Shown here: positions 1 to 7,836 of the stretch, in pieces | Layout: every line of letters starts with the position of its first letter | Position numbering within the stretch: position 1 is the first letter of the stretch | Notes under the pieces: generated by a model | Told to the model about the DNA's origin: nothing | The model's database searches: none | Seen by the model: the letters and a program-made list of their open reading frames with translations, nothing else | Made by a program: the position numbers and the translations under genes | Assembly (NCBI GenBank): GCA_012841485.1 | Contig: DUUU01000286.1 | Coordinates: forward strand, 1 to 27,580 | Direction: 5' to 3' | DNA: 27,580 bases | Source: Armatimonadota bacterium | GTDB lineage: Bacteria; Armatimonadota; JAAZEB01

Positions 1-555
1 ATCGGCATGGCGCGGCGGGTAGGCTCGCACGGCCGCGTGATCGGCGTCGATTTCTGCGAGCCGATGCTCGCTCGCGGCCAAGCGAAGCTGCGCGCGCGCG
101 GCCTCGAAGGCAGCGTTCTCCTGACAGGGGGCGACGCGCAGTCGCTTCCGCTGCGCGATACCAGCGTAGATGCCGCCGTGATGGCGTTCGTGCTCCGCAA
201 CGTGGCGGACGTGGAGCTCGCGCTCTGCGAGATGGCGCGCGTGGTCCGCCCGGGCGGCAGTGTGGTCGTGCTCGAGCTGGGCCGACCGCGCGGCGCCCTC
301 CTTCGCGCCGTCTACGAGACCTACTTCCACCGGATCCTGCCGCGCGTGGCCGCGCTGCTGAGTAACAAGGACGCCTACACGTACCTTCCAGACTCCGTCG
401 CCGCGTTCCATTCCCCTGAAGAGATCGCCGCGAGGATGGCCCGCGCCGGCCTGGAGGAGGTCCGTTTTCGCCTCCTGATGGGCGGCGTGGCCACCCTGCA
501 TGTGGGCCTTGCAGGCAGACAGGCCGGGCACCGCCCGGCTACCACCGGGTCCTGA
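1..555 (+). CDS. menG: Demethylmenaquinone/ubiquinone methyltransferase, UbiE/MenG family (5' truncated by window edge)
   Basis: This is the C-terminal part of a class I SAM-dependent methyltransferase that would methylate the quinone ring in the last steps of menaquinone or ubiquinone synthesis. The reading frame is open to base 1, so the start and the glycine-rich motif I lie outside the window. Visible are the motif II acidic residue (VIGVDFCEPML), the post-motif stretch LRNVADVELALCEMARV, RPGGSVVVLELGRP, and the family-specific tail with YTYLPDSVAAFHSPEEIAARM and LMGGVATLHVG. The YLP(D/E)S and final GG(V/I)xxLHxG blocks are typical of UbiE/MenG rather than generic methyltransferases. The gene is convergent with the carboxypeptidase gene, 51 bp away. 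I favour the menaquinone role only from the suspected lineage. Confidence 0.88.
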   Translation: MGMARRVGSHGRVIGVDFCEPMLARGQAKLRARGLEGSVLLTGGDAQSLPLRDTSVDAAVMAFVLRNVADVELALCEMARVVRPGGSVVVLELGRPRGALLRAVYETYFHRILPRVAALLSNKDAYTYLPDSVAAFHSPEEIAARMARAGLEEVRFRLLMGGVATLHVGLAGRQAGHRPATTGS

Positions 556-606
556 CCGCTCCCCGCGACGCGGCATAGAGGATGCAGCTCCGCTTGCTTT
601 CCGTGG

Positions 607-2181
607 CTACAGGTCGAGCTCGGAGAGAAGGACGCCGATCCGGTCCTGGGCTTCGCGCGCGGGCTGGGAGCCGGCGAGGAAGTTGTTCATCAGGATGGAG
701 AAGACGAGCGGCTCTCCGTTTGGCGCGGTCACGTACCCGGAAAGCCCGCTGACGGCGTTGAGCGTGCCCGTCTTGGCGCGCATGTTCCCCGCGGCACGAG
801 TGCCCTGCATGCGGCGGCGCAGCGTGCCGTCGTTGCCTGCGACCGGCAGCGCCCGGATCAGCACATCGCGATAGGGTTGCCCGTAGGCGTAGCGCAGCAC
901 CTGTACCACGCTCTGAGCCGTCACCAGGTTAAGGCGTGACAGCCCGGAGCCATCAACGAGGCGGACAGCGCGCGGGTCCGCGCCGGCCTTCGTGACCAGC
1001 CCATCCGCGAGGCTCTCGATGGAGGGCGGCGGGGTCTCCGCGTCCGGCTTGCTCGCCCGGCGCAGGCGCGCCGTCTCCTCCGCGAGGATCGTGTGGATGA
1101 GCTGCTCACCGATGTGGTTGTTGCTCGGCTTGAGGAAGAGCGGCAGGATCTCCGAGAGGGGAGCGGAGTGGTGCTGGTAGATCCGGGTGGCGCCTTTTTC
1201 CGGCAGCGTGCCGTGGCGCACACGCCCCGCTACCGGGATTCCCGCCTCGCGGAGGAGCTCCCCGAGGATGTGCCCGCAGTAGAGTGCCGGGTCCTCGACC
1301 GGGATGCGATCCAGCACCACCGGCCGGCTGCCGAGGGGGATGGCGCCGCGCACGATCACGCGGTTCCGACCCAGTTCGCGCGAGAAATGGAGCGTCTGCG
1401 GCGAGCCCGGGTTGCCGGTGGTCGTCTCGTTGATCACCTCCATGTGGCGAATGGGGGGCGCCCATGAGATTAGCGCCGGCCGACCGGTTTCTGTGCTGGG
1501 CTGGATGACGAGCGCCATGATGTTGTCGTTGAGCGAGAGCGCGCTGATCTCCATGGCGTAGTAATCCTGCAGGTAGTCCCACGACCAGCCGCTTCCCCAT
1601 CGCGGGGCGGTGAAGTAGGTGGCATCGACCAGCAGATCGCCCTCGACGCGCTCGATCCCTTTCGCGCGGACGGCGTTGACGAAGTCGTGCAGGGTCGCCG
1701 TCACGAGCGTCGGATCGCCGAAGCCCTTGAGGATCAGGTCTCCTGCGAGCACTCCTTGCGACACCTTGCCGCGTGCCGCGAGCACCGTCTGAAACCGGTA
1801 CTCCGGCCCGAGATGCTCCAGGGCGAGGATGGCCGTGAACAGCTTGGCGTTGGAAGCCGGCATGAGCGCTACCGTCGGGTGGGTGGCATAGAGCGTGCGG
1901 CCATCGCGTAGCGATTGGACGAGCACCGCCGTCAGGCCGTTCTCCAGGGCGGGCACGGCAATCGCCGCGCGGATGGCGGGGCCAAGCTCCTCCTCCGTCA
2001 CCGCGCCGGCGCGCAGGGGAAGGAGAACGATGCCAATGAGCAGAAGCAGGGAGAGCTGGCCGATAGACCGCCGGCGCCCGCCCCCCGCTCGACCGTGTCG
2101 ATCTCCGTTGATCACGCAAGTGAATGCGCCGTCACAAGAGTATGGATCGCGCGTTTGGATTACCCCCCGGTTGAAGCCCAT
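607..2181 (-). CDS. dacB: D-alanyl-D-alanine carboxypeptidase/endopeptidase, PBP4 (peptidase S13) family
   Basis: This periplasmic penicillin-binding protein trims or cleaves peptidoglycan cross-bridges. All three active-site motifs are visible: SNAK (SxxK) in ALMPASNAKLFTAI, SNN (SxN) in LKPSNNHIGEQL, and KTGT in MRAKTGTLNAVSGLSGYV. The long insertion between SxxK and SxN is typical of class C PBP4 enzymes. A hydrophobic segment (LSLLLLIGIVLLPL, then RAGA) is the signal peptide. The start is uncertain. ATG 2181 has GGAG 10 nt upstream but gives an n-region of about 45 residues. GTG 2115 would give a normal-length signal peptide but lacks a clear ribosome-binding site. The frame stays open further upstream to 2313, but that part runs into an intergenic repeat and is probably not translated. 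With ATG 2181 the protein has 524 residues, close to the family norm. Confidence 0.9.
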   Translation of the reverse strand: MGFNRGVIQTRDPYSCDGAFTCVINGDRHGRAGGGRRRSIGQLSLLLLIGIVLLPLRAGAVTEEELGPAIRAAIAVPALENGLTAVLVQSLRDGRTLYATHPTVALMPASNAKLFTAILALEHLGPEYRFQTVLAARGKVSQGVLAGDLILKGFGDPTLVTATLHDFVNAVRAKGIERVEGDLLVDATYFTAPRWGSGWSWDYLQDYYAMEISALSLNDNIMALVIQPSTETGRPALISWAPPIRHMEVINETTTGNPGSPQTLHFSRELGRNRVIVRGAIPLGSRPVVLDRIPVEDPALYCGHILGELLREAGIPVAGRVRHGTLPEKGATRIYQHHSAPLSEILPLFLKPSNNHIGEQLIHTILAEETARLRRASKPDAETPPPSIESLADGLVTKAGADPRAVRLVDGSGLSRLNLVTAQSVVQVLRYAYGQPYRDVLIRALPVAGNDGTLRRRMQGTRAAGNMRAKTGTLNAVSGLSGYVTAPNGEPLVFSILMNNFLAGSQPAREAQDRIGVLLSELDL

Positions 2182-2527
2182 CACTGTCATGCTCCGCCGC
2201 GCGCGGGCACGCGGCCAATCCCTTCTGCCCTTGTGTTCTATAGGACGGGGATCGCTCCTGCCGCAGCGGCGCAAAGGCCGGCGCTGGCGGCGATAGCACT
2301 CATCTGTGTCCATCTGCGGATGGAGAACACCTCGCGCGATTCCGGTGCTTGCCGTGCGCCCAAGGGAGCGGCCCGCGGTTGATGTTTACGCTTGCTGGTT
2401 TGCGGGAAGACTAGTAAGGCGGGGAAGCAAGCAGGCGTCGCTCGTTCGGGAAGGGTTGGGCGCGAGAGCGGGGCGCTGGGGAAGCGCGAGAGCTGAGGAG
2501 CCTGCCTCCGCGGAGCGAGGAGAGCCG
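2182..2527. other. Divergent intergenic region between carboxypeptidase and response regulator genes
   Basis: This stretch separates two divergent genes. It holds one copy of a dispersed repeat (2300-2322, annotated separately). I see no convincing -35/-10 pair on either strand. The last bases carry GAGGAGAG, the ribosome-binding site for the response regulator start at 2528. Confidence 0.6.
2300..2322 (-). repeat. Dispersed intergenic repeat A, copy 1
   Basis: Read on the minus strand, this 23-mer matches 6540-6562 (plus strand) at 21 of 23 positions; the shared core is CCGCAGATGRACACAGATGA. A more degenerate inverted relative lies at 6661-6688. All three are intergenic. From memory, similar CCGCAGATG-ACACAGATG motifs recur between genes in many unrelated genomes; I cannot verify this here. 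Confidence 0.65.
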
Positions 2528-3346
2528 ATGAATGGGCTTGGCGTACAGGATGACGGGCGGGCTTCGCGCTTCAAGGCGCACCAGTGCGAGATGCAGGCCG
2601 GCCTCAATAGGGAGACCCTCCCTGCGGCCTTCTGCACCACCGATGGGAGCATCTCATCCGAGAGGCAGCCTCGCGGTTTCGAACGATCATGGGCAGAGCC
2701 GGGGATCGCTCCCCGACAGCCGGGGGGTGATGCCTGGCAGGCTGTGGTCCGAGAACGCGCCGGGGTGCGTGCCGGTCCGGGCCAGGAAAGCTGGCTCGGC
2801 ATTGGACAACCCCTCCTCGCGCTTGAGGGGACGCTGATACAGGCCGTCATGCCGGCGGGCGAGTCCCCGGAGGTGGAGAAGAGCTGCCGCCTCCTCCTGG
2901 TCGAGGATAACTCGGATGTGCGCGAGTTGCTGGCCGATGGGCTAAGCCTGATGGGCTACGCGGTTGAGACCGCGGAGACAGCCGAGGAGGCGCTCCGCCA
3001 GCTTGAGGAGGAGCTGCCGGATGTCCTCCTCTCCGATATCGGCCTGCCCGGCATGGATGGTCTGGAGTTGATGCGCCGGGTGCGACGTCTGGTCGGGGCC
3101 GACCGGCTCATCGCTTTCGCTACCACGGGCCTGGGCGCCGAGGAGGATATCCGCCAGGCCCGAGAGGCCGGCTTCGATGGCTACTTCACGAAGCCCATCG
3201 ATGTGTTTGAACTGGACCAGAGTATCCGGCTTGCCCTCCGGCAGGTGCTCCCGAGCCCGGATGAGCCCGGCGGTGGGGGGGCACTCACCTCTTACGGCGG
3301 AGCAGCGCGCCAGGGCTTTGTCCGCGGGCGGTGTTGTCGCGAATGA
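2528..3346 (+). CDS. Single-domain response regulator (CheY-like receiver) with unassigned N-terminal region
   Basis: The second half is a receiver domain that would accept phosphate from a histidine kinase. It shows CRLLLVEDNSDVRELLADGL with the acidic pair, the phospho-acceptor aspartate in LLSDIGLPGMDGLELM, a conserved Thr in AFATTGLG, and the invariant Lys in GYFTKPID. No output domain follows, only about 30 residues of Gly-rich tail, so it may act by protein contact. ATG 2528 is preceded by a strong GAGGAGAG site and gives 272 residues. The first 107 residues match nothing I know and have visibly lower GC at third codon positions than the receiver part, so an internal start at ATG 2849, directly before the domain but without a good ribosome-binding site, is possible. 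The 3' end overlaps the convergent polymerase gene by 62 bp. No kinase gene is adjacent. Confidence 0.75.
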   Translation: MNGLGVQDDGRASRFKAHQCEMQAGLNRETLPAAFCTTDGSISSERQPRGFERSWAEPGIAPRQPGGDAWQAVVRERAGVRAGPGQESWLGIGQPLLALEGTLIQAVMPAGESPEVEKSCRLLLVEDNSDVRELLADGLSLMGYAVETAETAEEALRQLEEELPDVLLSDIGLPGMDGLELMRRVRRLVGADRLIAFATTGLGAEEDIRQAREAGFDGYFTKPIDVFELDQSIRLALRQVLPSPDEPGGGGALTSYGGAARQGFVRGRCCRE

Positions 3347-6300
3347 TGCGCTCGGGAGGCGCGGGCGCATCGCGGCGATAGGCCCGTGGCAGATCCCGGA
3401 TCTGGAACGCGGTTAGGCTGACCGCGTTTCCGCGCCGTTCAACGCGTCCCTTCACGATCAGCGCGGGCTCGGTGTAGATCACCTTGCCATAACGCTGGTA
3501 TACATCCTCGAATGTCGTGATATCCAGCATGCCATGCTCGTCCTCCAGGCTGAAGAAGACGACCGTGCGCCCGCTGCGCGTGGGGGGGCGATGCGGCCGG
3601 ATGGTCAGCCCGGCCACGTTGATCACAGCTCCGGTCGCCATCGCGCGCGCCTCCGCCGTAGAGAGGACGCGATGCCGGCGCAGCTCCTCGCGGTAGTAGG
3701 CCATCAGGTGGCAGCAGACGTTGATCCCCAGGATGCGCGCCTCATGCGAGAACTTCTCGAAGTCGGTATAATCGCTCACCTGGGAGGAATGGCTCGAAGC
3801 CCCGTCCAGCTCGAACATCAGCGCTTTTCGGTTCCCCGCCAGGCTGTCGAAGCAGCCGCAGAGGACCATCCGCTCTAGAATATTGCGCCGGATCGGAACT
3901 CGCCGCTGGAACTCCGCGAGGGAGGGGAAGGAGCCCTTCTCCTGGCGCTCGGCAAGGAGCGCCTCGATCTCGGCCTCGGCCATCCCCTCGACTTGCTTCA
4001 GGCCGACGCGGATCGCCGGGCCCGGTTCGACCGTGAAACGCTTCTCGCTCTTGTTCACATCTGGCAGAAGCATGCGGATGCCACGCCGGCGTGCCTCCAG
4101 GGCCAGCGTGTTGGGAGAGTAGAAGCCCATCGGCTGGTTGCTGAGGAGAGCGGCATAGAACTCCGCCGGGTGGTGCGTGAGGAGGTACATCGTTTTATAG
4201 GCGGTGTCGCCGAAGGCGGCGGCGTGTGCCTCGCAGAAGCCGTAGCCGGCATAGCCCACGATGTAGCCAAAGACCGTTTCCGCCACCTGCCGGGAGATGC
4301 CTCGTGACAGGCACTTCTCGATGAAGGGCCTCTCCAGCGCCTGCATCTCCTTCATGGAGCGGTGCTTCGTCATCACCCGGCGCAGCGTATCCGCCTCGCC
4401 GGGCGTGAAGCCGGCGATCTCCACGGCGATCTCGATCACCTGTTCCTGAAAGAGGACCACCCCGTAAGTTTTGCCCAGAATCTTCTCCAGCTTCGGGTGG
4501 ATGTAGCGAACGGGCTCCTCCCCCTTCCGCCGGGCGATGTAGGGCTCCACCATATTGCCCTTGATCGGGCCCGGCCGGATGAGCGCCACGCTCGCCACCA
4601 CATCCTCGATCTGATTGGCCCCCAGGCGTGTCTGGAGCGCGCGCTGCGCTGGGCTCTCTAGCTGGAACGCGCCGATGGTCTCGCCCGCGCGCAGGCGCTC
4701 GTAAGTCGCGGGGTCATCCAGGGGGATGGTATCGAGCGGGTCGGGGGAGGCCTCCTCCGAGCTCTCCTGGCGCCCGAGTGGACGCGGTTGCGTGGCCCGA
4801 ATGTCGCGCGCCGCGTCCTCCAGGGCGCCCAGGGTGCGCAGACAGAGGAGGTCGAGCTTGATGAGCCCCAGCTCTTCCACGTCATCCTTATCGAACTGGA
4901 CAATCCGGATCCCTTTGGCGGCAAGTTGGAGCGGCGAGAGATCGAGGATCGGATCGCGGGCGATGACCAGGCCGCCGAGGTGAGTGCCGAGGAACTTGGG
5001 GTGATCGGCGATCTGCTCGCAGAAATCAAAGAGCTGCTCCAGCTTCGCGGCGGGCACGCGGCTATCGCGTAGCTCCGGGTAGTGCTGGAGGGCGAGGCGG
5101 ATATCATCGGCCGAGATGTGGGGCATGATCTTCGCCAGCCGGTCAATCTCCTCTTCCGGGAAGCCCATTGCCTTGCCCACCTCGCGGATGGCGAGGCGCG
5201 CCCGATACCGGTTGAGCGTGCAGACGGCGGCCACGTGCTCGTCGCCATAACGTCGGTAGACATACCGGGAGACCTCTTCGCGCCGGCGGGCATCGAAATC
5301 GACATCGATATCTGGCATGTTGGCGCGCTCCGGGTTCAGGAAGCGCTCGAACATCAGGTTGCGCCCGATGGAGTCGACCGAGGTGATCCCCAGGCAGTAG
5401 GCGACGGCGGAGTCGGCGGCGGATCCCCGCCCGGCACAGCGGATTCCCGCGCGCTTCGCGAAGCAGACGAGGTCCCAGACGGCAAGGAAGTAGTCGTCGT
5501 AGCCCAAACGGTGGATGATCTCCAGCTCATGCCGGAGGCGGTGGTCGATGGCCGCGGTGATCTTCCCATAGCGCCTCCGGGCGCCGGCGTAGACCAGCCG
5601 GCGCAGCATCGTGAACGCCGTTTCCCCTTCGGGAACAGGGAACGCGGGGAAATGGCGGGCGCCAAAGTCGAGCGGGGGCGTGCATGCGGCGGCGATGCGC
5701 TCGGTGTTGGCGAGGGCTTCCGGATAGTCGCGAAATAGGGCGCACATCTGGAGGTCGCTCTTCAGCGAGTATTCGGCGTTCAGCTTTCGCTCCGGGTGGG
5801 GATCTTCCAGGGAGATCAGATGCCGCATGCAGGTGAGGAGGTCTTGCGCCTGAAACCACTCGCGCGCCGCGTAGTGGACATTGTTCGTTGCCACCAGCGG
5901 GATCTTCAGGTGCGCGCCGAGCTGCGCCAGCAGGTCGCAGAGCCGGCGGTCGTCCGGCAGCAGGTGATTCTGCACCTCTAGATAGAAGCCCTCAGGACCA
6001 AAGAATTCCCGATAGCGCCGGGCGGTCTCCGCGGCCTCGGTGTAGCGGCCCTGCCGGAGGAGGGTGGGGATCCGCCCCCGCCGGCACCCGGAGAGGCAGA
6101 TCAGCCCCTCGGCATAGCGCGCCAGCGTCTCCTCATCCACCATCGGATTCCCGCGCGGCTGCGAAAGGTGGGCGCGCGTCAGGATGCGGCAGAGATGGGC
6201 ATAGCCCCGCGCGTGGCGAGCGAGGAGGGTGAGATGGTGGCCGGGCGCCGGGCCCACGGTCACCTCCGCGCCGATAATGGCACGGATACCTGCCTCCCCC

Positions 6301-6458
6301 GCCTGTTTCTGGAAGCGCACCGCCGAGGCGACGTTGTTGTGCTCCGTCAGCGCCAGAGCCTCCATGCCATGGGCCGCCGCCGCCGCGACCAGATCCTTCG
6401 CCTTGCTTGCCCCATCCAGGAAGCTGAACTCCGAATGCGTGTGTAGGTGAACAAACAC
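3285..6458 (-). CDS. dnaE2: Error-prone DNA polymerase III alpha subunit, DnaE2/ImuC type
   Basis: This is a 1057-residue C-family polymerase. An N-terminal PHP domain (HLHTHSEFSFLDG at 4-16; ALTEHNN at 36-42) is followed by the polymerase core. Its catalytic aspartates are visible as Asp385 and Asp387 in MPDIDVDF and Asp536 in LIKLDLLCL. A finger region (IRPGPIKGNMVEPYI), a helix-hairpin-helix region and an OB fold near 940-1020 follow. The block SNQPMGFYSPNTLALEARRRGI is characteristic of DnaE2 rather than replicative DnaE1, as is the length under 1100. The start is GTG 6458, with GAGGGG 6 nt upstream. DnaE2 normally works in SOS translesion synthesis with ImuA and ImuB; neither is adjacent. 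Its promoter and a possible LexA operator are annotated separately. Confidence 0.87.
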   Translation of the reverse strand: MFVHLHTHSEFSFLDGASKAKDLVAAAAAHGMEALALTEHNNVASAVRFQKQAGEAGIRAIIGAEVTVGPAPGHHLTLLARHARGYAHLCRILTRAHLSQPRGNPMVDEETLARYAEGLICLSGCRRGRIPTLLRQGRYTEAAETARRYREFFGPEGFYLEVQNHLLPDDRRLCDLLAQLGAHLKIPLVATNNVHYAAREWFQAQDLLTCMRHLISLEDPHPERKLNAEYSLKSDLQMCALFRDYPEALANTERIAAACTPPLDFGARHFPAFPVPEGETAFTMLRRLVYAGARRRYGKITAAIDHRLRHELEIIHRLGYDDYFLAVWDLVCFAKRAGIRCAGRGSAADSAVAYCLGITSVDSIGRNLMFERFLNPERANMPDIDVDFDARRREEVSRYVYRRYGDEHVAAVCTLNRYRARLAIREVGKAMGFPEEEIDRLAKIMPHISADDIRLALQHYPELRDSRVPAAKLEQLFDFCEQIADHPKFLGTHLGGLVIARDPILDLSPLQLAAKGIRIVQFDKDDVEELGLIKLDLLCLRTLGALEDAARDIRATQPRPLGRQESSEEASPDPLDTIPLDDPATYERLRAGETIGAFQLESPAQRALQTRLGANQIEDVVASVALIRPGPIKGNMVEPYIARRKGEEPVRYIHPKLEKILGKTYGVVLFQEQVIEIAVEIAGFTPGEADTLRRVMTKHRSMKEMQALERPFIEKCLSRGISRQVAETVFGYIVGYAGYGFCEAHAAAFGDTAYKTMYLLTHHPAEFYAALLSNQPMGFYSPNTLALEARRRGIRMLLPDVNKSEKRFTVEPGPAIRVGLKQVEGMAEAEIEALLAERQEKGSFPSLAEFQRRVPIRRNILERMVLCGCFDSLAGNRKALMFELDGASSHSSQVSDYTDFEKFSHEARILGINVCCHLMAYYREELRRHRVLSTAEARAMATGAVINVAGLTIRPHRPPTRSGRTVVFFSLEDEHGMLDITTFEDVYQRYGKVIYTEPALIVKGRVERRGNAVSLTAFQIRDLPRAYRRDAPAPPERIIRDNTARGQSPGALLRRKR

Positions 6459-6477
6459 CGCGTGCCCCTCGCCCGCC

Positions 6478-6507
6478 AGTATAGCACACGCATGTTTGCT
6501 TCGTCAA
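6478..6507 (-). promoter_or_regulatory. Sigma-70-type promoter of dnaE2 with LexA-like dyad in the spacer
   Basis: On the minus strand a -35 box TTGACG (6507-6502) is followed by an 18-nt spacer and a -10 box TATACT (6483-6478) with an extended TGC just upstream. The predicted transcript starts about 13 nt before the GTG. Within the spacer, 6498-6485 reads CAAACATGCGTGTG. This matches the Gram-positive-type LexA consensus CGAACRNRYGTTYC at 11 of 14 positions. Its position between the two boxes is where a repressor would block polymerase. The promoter is strong; the operator is an inference. Confidence 0.72.
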
Positions 6508-6539
6508 GGTGGGATCGCAGGCATCCGCCGCGCTTTCGT

Positions 6540-6562
6540 TATCCGCAGATGAACACAGATGA
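6540..6562 (+). repeat. Dispersed intergenic repeat A, copy 2 (with inverted degenerate copy at 6661-6688)
   Basis: This is a near-identical counterpart of 2300-2322 (21 of 23 bases) in the opposite orientation. About 100 bp further on, 6661-6688 read on the minus strand resembles the same unit with CCGCGGATGGA and GGACACGGATG separated by a short insertion, so the two units form an inverted pair. Both lie in the 364-bp gap between the polymerase and isomerase genes. Confidence 0.6.
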
Positions 6563-6728
6563 ACGCAGAAAAGCGGAACTGGCCAGGCCCGGGGAGGGCG
6601 CAGGCGCCGTGCAAATAGAAACGCCCGTGCCTCTGCGAGCCGGCCGTGCCTGCACCTCCCCATCCGTGTCCGTCCCCTCCATCCGCGGTATCGATGTCCG
6701 CCTGGGGCTGTTGCGTGGAGCTTCAGCG

Positions 6729-6770
6729 CCGCGCCCGGGTGTGCAGGAGCCCCTCGTGTATCGCACGGAG
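6729..6770 (+). repeat. Dispersed intergenic repeat B, copy 1
   Basis: These 42 bases match 10424-10465 with two mismatches, beginning CCGCGCCCGGGTGTGCAG and ending CGTGTATCGCACGGAG. Weaker similarity extends on the left (TGCGTGG and GGAGCT in both). The second copy carries an adjoining perfect hairpin that is degraded here. Both copies lie between co-directional minus-strand genes. Confidence 0.75.
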
Positions 6771-6822
6771 AGAAATCTACGCGCTGCCATCGGCCCGCGC
6801 GCGCCTTCCATACCCTGCCGGC

Positions 6823-7632
6823 TCAGATTTCCGATAGCAGCCTTCTCACCGACGTCATGTAGCGCGAGAGGCTTTCATCGGGACCGCCCAATTCGGCCCA
6901 GTACTCCGCCGAAAGGTAGCCCTCGTAGCCGATGCTCTTCAGGAGGCGGAGCGGCTCGTGGAAGGGAATCCGCCCCTCACCGATTGGCACGAGGCGCACC
7001 TTGCTCTCCTCCTCGACGCCGTCGTGCAGGTGCGTGTGTCGTACCACGGCTCCCTGTTTCAGGAAGCCCCACGTCTCGGTGGTTGTCTCGCCATTGCGGT
7101 AGGGGTGCATCAGGTCCCAGTTGATCCCCAGGCAGGCGCAATTGGTTCGCTCGATGACGGCGGCGGCGTCTTCAGCGCGGGAGAAGTGATCATGCGTCTC
7201 CAGCCACACTCCCACGCCGGCGTCGCAGGCCTGGCTGCAGCCCTTGCTCAGGTCCTCCGCGACCATGGCGATGGCATCCGGCATGCTCAGCCCCTCGGGG
7301 CGGACGCCACCGAAGACGCGGATCCCGAGCGCGCCCAGATCGGCCGCTAGCTCGATGTGCCGTTTCAGGTTATCGACATTCGCCTGGCGCTTGGCGGGGT
7401 CGGTCGCCGCGAAGGTGCATGACGTGGCGATGCAGGCGATCTCGATGCCAGCATCGGCGAAGCGCTCGCGCGCCTCCTTGCGCGCCGCAGCGGGCATGTC
7501 TGGCTCGATGCCGTGCTTGTGCTTGGCGGTCACCCGTGGCTCGACGCCGTCATAGCCATGCCGTCGTGCGCCAGCGATCACCTCGTCCAGCGTCCACTCC
7601 GGAGTCATGAACGTCATGAAACTGATCTTCAT
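6823..7632 (-). CDS. Sugar phosphate isomerase/epimerase-like TIM-barrel protein (AP endonuclease 2 superfamily)
   Basis: This 269-residue protein has the xylose-isomerase-like TIM-barrel pattern of the sugar phosphate isomerase/epimerase family. Likely metal ligands are Glu145 and His147 in WLETHDHF, Asp173 and His176 in INWDLMHPY, His199/201/203 in VRHTHLHDG, and Glu243 in YLSAEYW. The repeated GYDGVEPR and GYEGYLSAEY strands are typical. The ATG start has GGAGGAGAG upstream. It is divergent from an aldolase-family gene (204 bp gap), so the two may serve one sugar or sugar-acid route, but the substrate cannot be read from the sequence. No signal peptide; cytoplasmic. Confidence 0.85.
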   Translation of the reverse strand: MKISFMTFMTPEWTLDEVIAGARRHGYDGVEPRVTAKHKHGIEPDMPAAARKEARERFADAGIEIACIATSCTFAATDPAKRQANVDNLKRHIELAADLGALGIRVFGGVRPEGLSMPDAIAMVAEDLSKGCSQACDAGVGVWLETHDHFSRAEDAAAVIERTNCACLGINWDLMHPYRNGETTTETWGFLKQGAVVRHTHLHDGVEEESKVRLVPIGEGRIPFHEPLRLLKSIGYEGYLSAEYWAELGGPDESLSRYMTSVRRLLSEI

Positions 7633-7836
7633 CGCGCTCTCCTCCGGCGCGGAGCCCTGTCCGCGCCGCAGCTCTTTTTCACCCCCCTGCCGGCCAACTC
7701 CTGCCTATGGTGGCCCGTGCCTCCTCCATGCGACGGCATGGGCGACGCTCGCGTCAGAGAATCACGCGCAGGAACCGCCAGCGTCGTGGCGAAAAGCACC
7801 GGAAATGCCAGGATCAGGCACAGTAGAGGAGAAGAG

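Larger units (their letters stand above)
6459..6822. other. Intergenic region between dnaE2 and the TIM-barrel gene
   Basis: This 364-bp gap lies between two co-directional minus-strand genes. It contains the dnaE2 promoter (6478-6507), repeat A units at 6540-6562 and 6661-6688, and repeat B at 6729-6770. I see no plausible gene in it and no T-run terminator for the isomerase gene. Confidence 0.6.

Noticed and set aside
2050..2115. Tat signal peptide on the carboxypeptidase (RRRSIGQL before the hydrophobic segment)
   Set aside because: Twin arginine is present but the consensus Phe-Leu-Lys after it is missing, and this family is normally Sec-exported.
7513..7836. N-terminal extension of the aldolase gene
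   Set aside because: The frame is open, but it overlaps the divergent isomerase start and a strong AGAGGAGAAG site precedes ATG 7837, where family homology begins.
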